Assembly (NCBI GenBank): GCA_003522105.1
Contig: DPGF01000032.1
Span: 22,187 to 36,215 of the forward strand
DNA from: Oscillibacter sp.
GTDB taxonomy: Bacteria > Bacillota > Clostridia > Oscillospirales > Oscillospiraceae
Reading direction: 5' to 3'
Length of the DNA: 14,029 nucleotides
The notes below the pieces were generated by a model, which searched no databases, was not told the origin of the DNA, and saw only the letters and a list, made by a program, of their open reading frames with translations. This document shows, one piece after another, positions 13,451 through 14,029 of this stretch. Both the position numbers and the translations under genes were made by a program. Position 1 is the stretch's first letter. Each line of letters begins with the position of its first letter.

Positions 13451-14029
13451 TTTTGTATCCTCGCGGCGTAATGAGCCGCCTGCCGATGGTTTTGGTCATG
13501 GCATTGCCAATGAGCACGGTGCAGAACATGTCGACCTCCGCCTCCCGCAGCTCGCCGAGCGTCAGCATGCGGCAGTTTTCTCCCGCGCGGCCGATGTTGC
13601 GCGCGATGCCGCAGAGTCGATTCTCAGGCAGAAAGCGCAGCAGGATATCGCACGCGCGCTTCAGATGCTCGGGGCGGGAGCGGCTCGCGGGATTGTAAAG
13701 CGCGATAGCAAGATCCGCCTGCGCCGCATGCGCAAGGCGTTTCTCAATGGTCTCCCACGGCGTCAGCCGGTCGCTCAGGCTGATGACGGCAAAATCGTGC
13801 GTCAGCGGTGCGCCCAGCAATGCCGCGGCGCTGCACGCCGCCGTCAGGCCGGGGATCACCTCGATCTCCGGTTCTCTGCTCTCGCCGCGCAGCTCGTAAA
13901 CAAGCGCCGCCATGCCGTAAATGCCGCTGTCACCCGAGCAGACCATGGCCGCGGTCTTGCCCGCGCGCGCAAGTTCGAGCGCAAGCGCGCAGCGCTTTGC
14001 CTCCTGCGTCATGGGCGTTTCATAAAACG
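13443..14029 (-). CDS. cbiH: Cobalt-precorrin-3B C17-methyltransferase, 5' end outside the window
   Basis: This is a SAM-dependent tetrapyrrole methylase that methylates C17 and contracts the ring at the precorrin-3 stage (CbiH; CobJ in the aerobic pathway). The codon frame stays open to the window edge. The codons before the internal ATG at 14012 (FYETP) belong to the protein, so that ATG is not the start. About 194 residues are visible of a family norm near 240. Counted from that ATG, the motifs are SGDSGIYGMA (26-35), VIPGLTAACSAAALLGAPL (52-70), HDFAVISLSDR (72-82) and ALYNPASRSR (104-113). CbiF and CbiL have similar folds; the SLSDR and YNPASRSR segments identify CbiH/CobJ. The end overlaps the fusion gene. 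Confidence 0.9.
   Translation of the reverse strand, partial: FYETPMTQEAKRCALALELARAGKTAAMVCSGDSGIYGMAALVYELRGESREPEIEVIPGLTAACSAAALLGAPLTHDFAVISLSDRLTPWETIEKRLAHAAQADLAIALYNPASRSRPEHLKRACDILLRFLPENRLCGIARNIGRAGENCRMLTLGELREAEVDMFCTVLIGNAMTKTIGRRLITPRGYKNV

Overview
The window looks like chromosome from a GC-rich anaerobic member of the Bacillota, probably a gut clostridial (Oscillospiraceae-like) bacterium. This is inferred from strong Shine-Dalgarno sites, compact operons, an anaerobic-type corrinoid pathway (cbi nomenclature) and protein sequences of clostridial flavour. It was not confirmed by a search.

Layout. (1) 60-2299, minus strand: a two-gene threonine-degradation operon, tdh then kbl, with a 4-base ATGA overlap. 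It has a recognisable sigma-70-type promoter at 2355-2383. (2) 2377-2742, plus strand: a TetR-type regulator remnant that keeps the C-terminal ligand domain but lacks the DNA-binding helix-turn-helix. It ends in a strong intrinsic terminator at 2760-2797. (3) 2949-4334, plus strand: a radical SAM protein with an SPASM-like cysteine-rich C-terminus and unknown function. Its 5' leader carries a perfect 16-bp palindrome and tandem 13-mers. (4) About 4333-4500: a gene-free gap that still contains the ruins of a metK (S-adenosylmethionine synthetase) N-terminus, broken by several small deletions. (5) 4505-14029, minus strand: one tightly packed cobalamin operon that enters from beyond the right edge. 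Its order is cbiH (partial), a cbiJ-cbiE-cbiT triple fusion, cbiB, cobD, cobQ, cobO, cobT, cobU, cobS, cobC.

How the genes work together. CbiH, CbiJ, CbiE and CbiT modify the corrin ring: C17 methylation with ring contraction, reduction, C5/C15 methylation and decarboxylation. CobO adenosylates cobalt and CobQ amidates four side chains. CobD makes aminopropanol phosphate from threonine phosphate and CbiB attaches it. CobU activates adenosylcobinamide (phosphate) with GTP. CobT makes alpha-ribazole phosphate, CobS joins the two halves, and CobC is the likely phosphatase. Every junction in the operon lies between a 14-base overlap and a 15-base gap, so translational coupling is likely. The operon promoter, and any cobalamin riboswitch, must lie beyond 14029.

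The items most worth a second look are the metK ghost beside a SAM-using enzyme, the three-domain corrin fusion, the headless TetR gene whose only upstream start overlaps the tdh promoter, and the uncharacterised radical SAM gene with its palindromic leader. I see no mobile element, CRISPR array, tRNA or rRNA.
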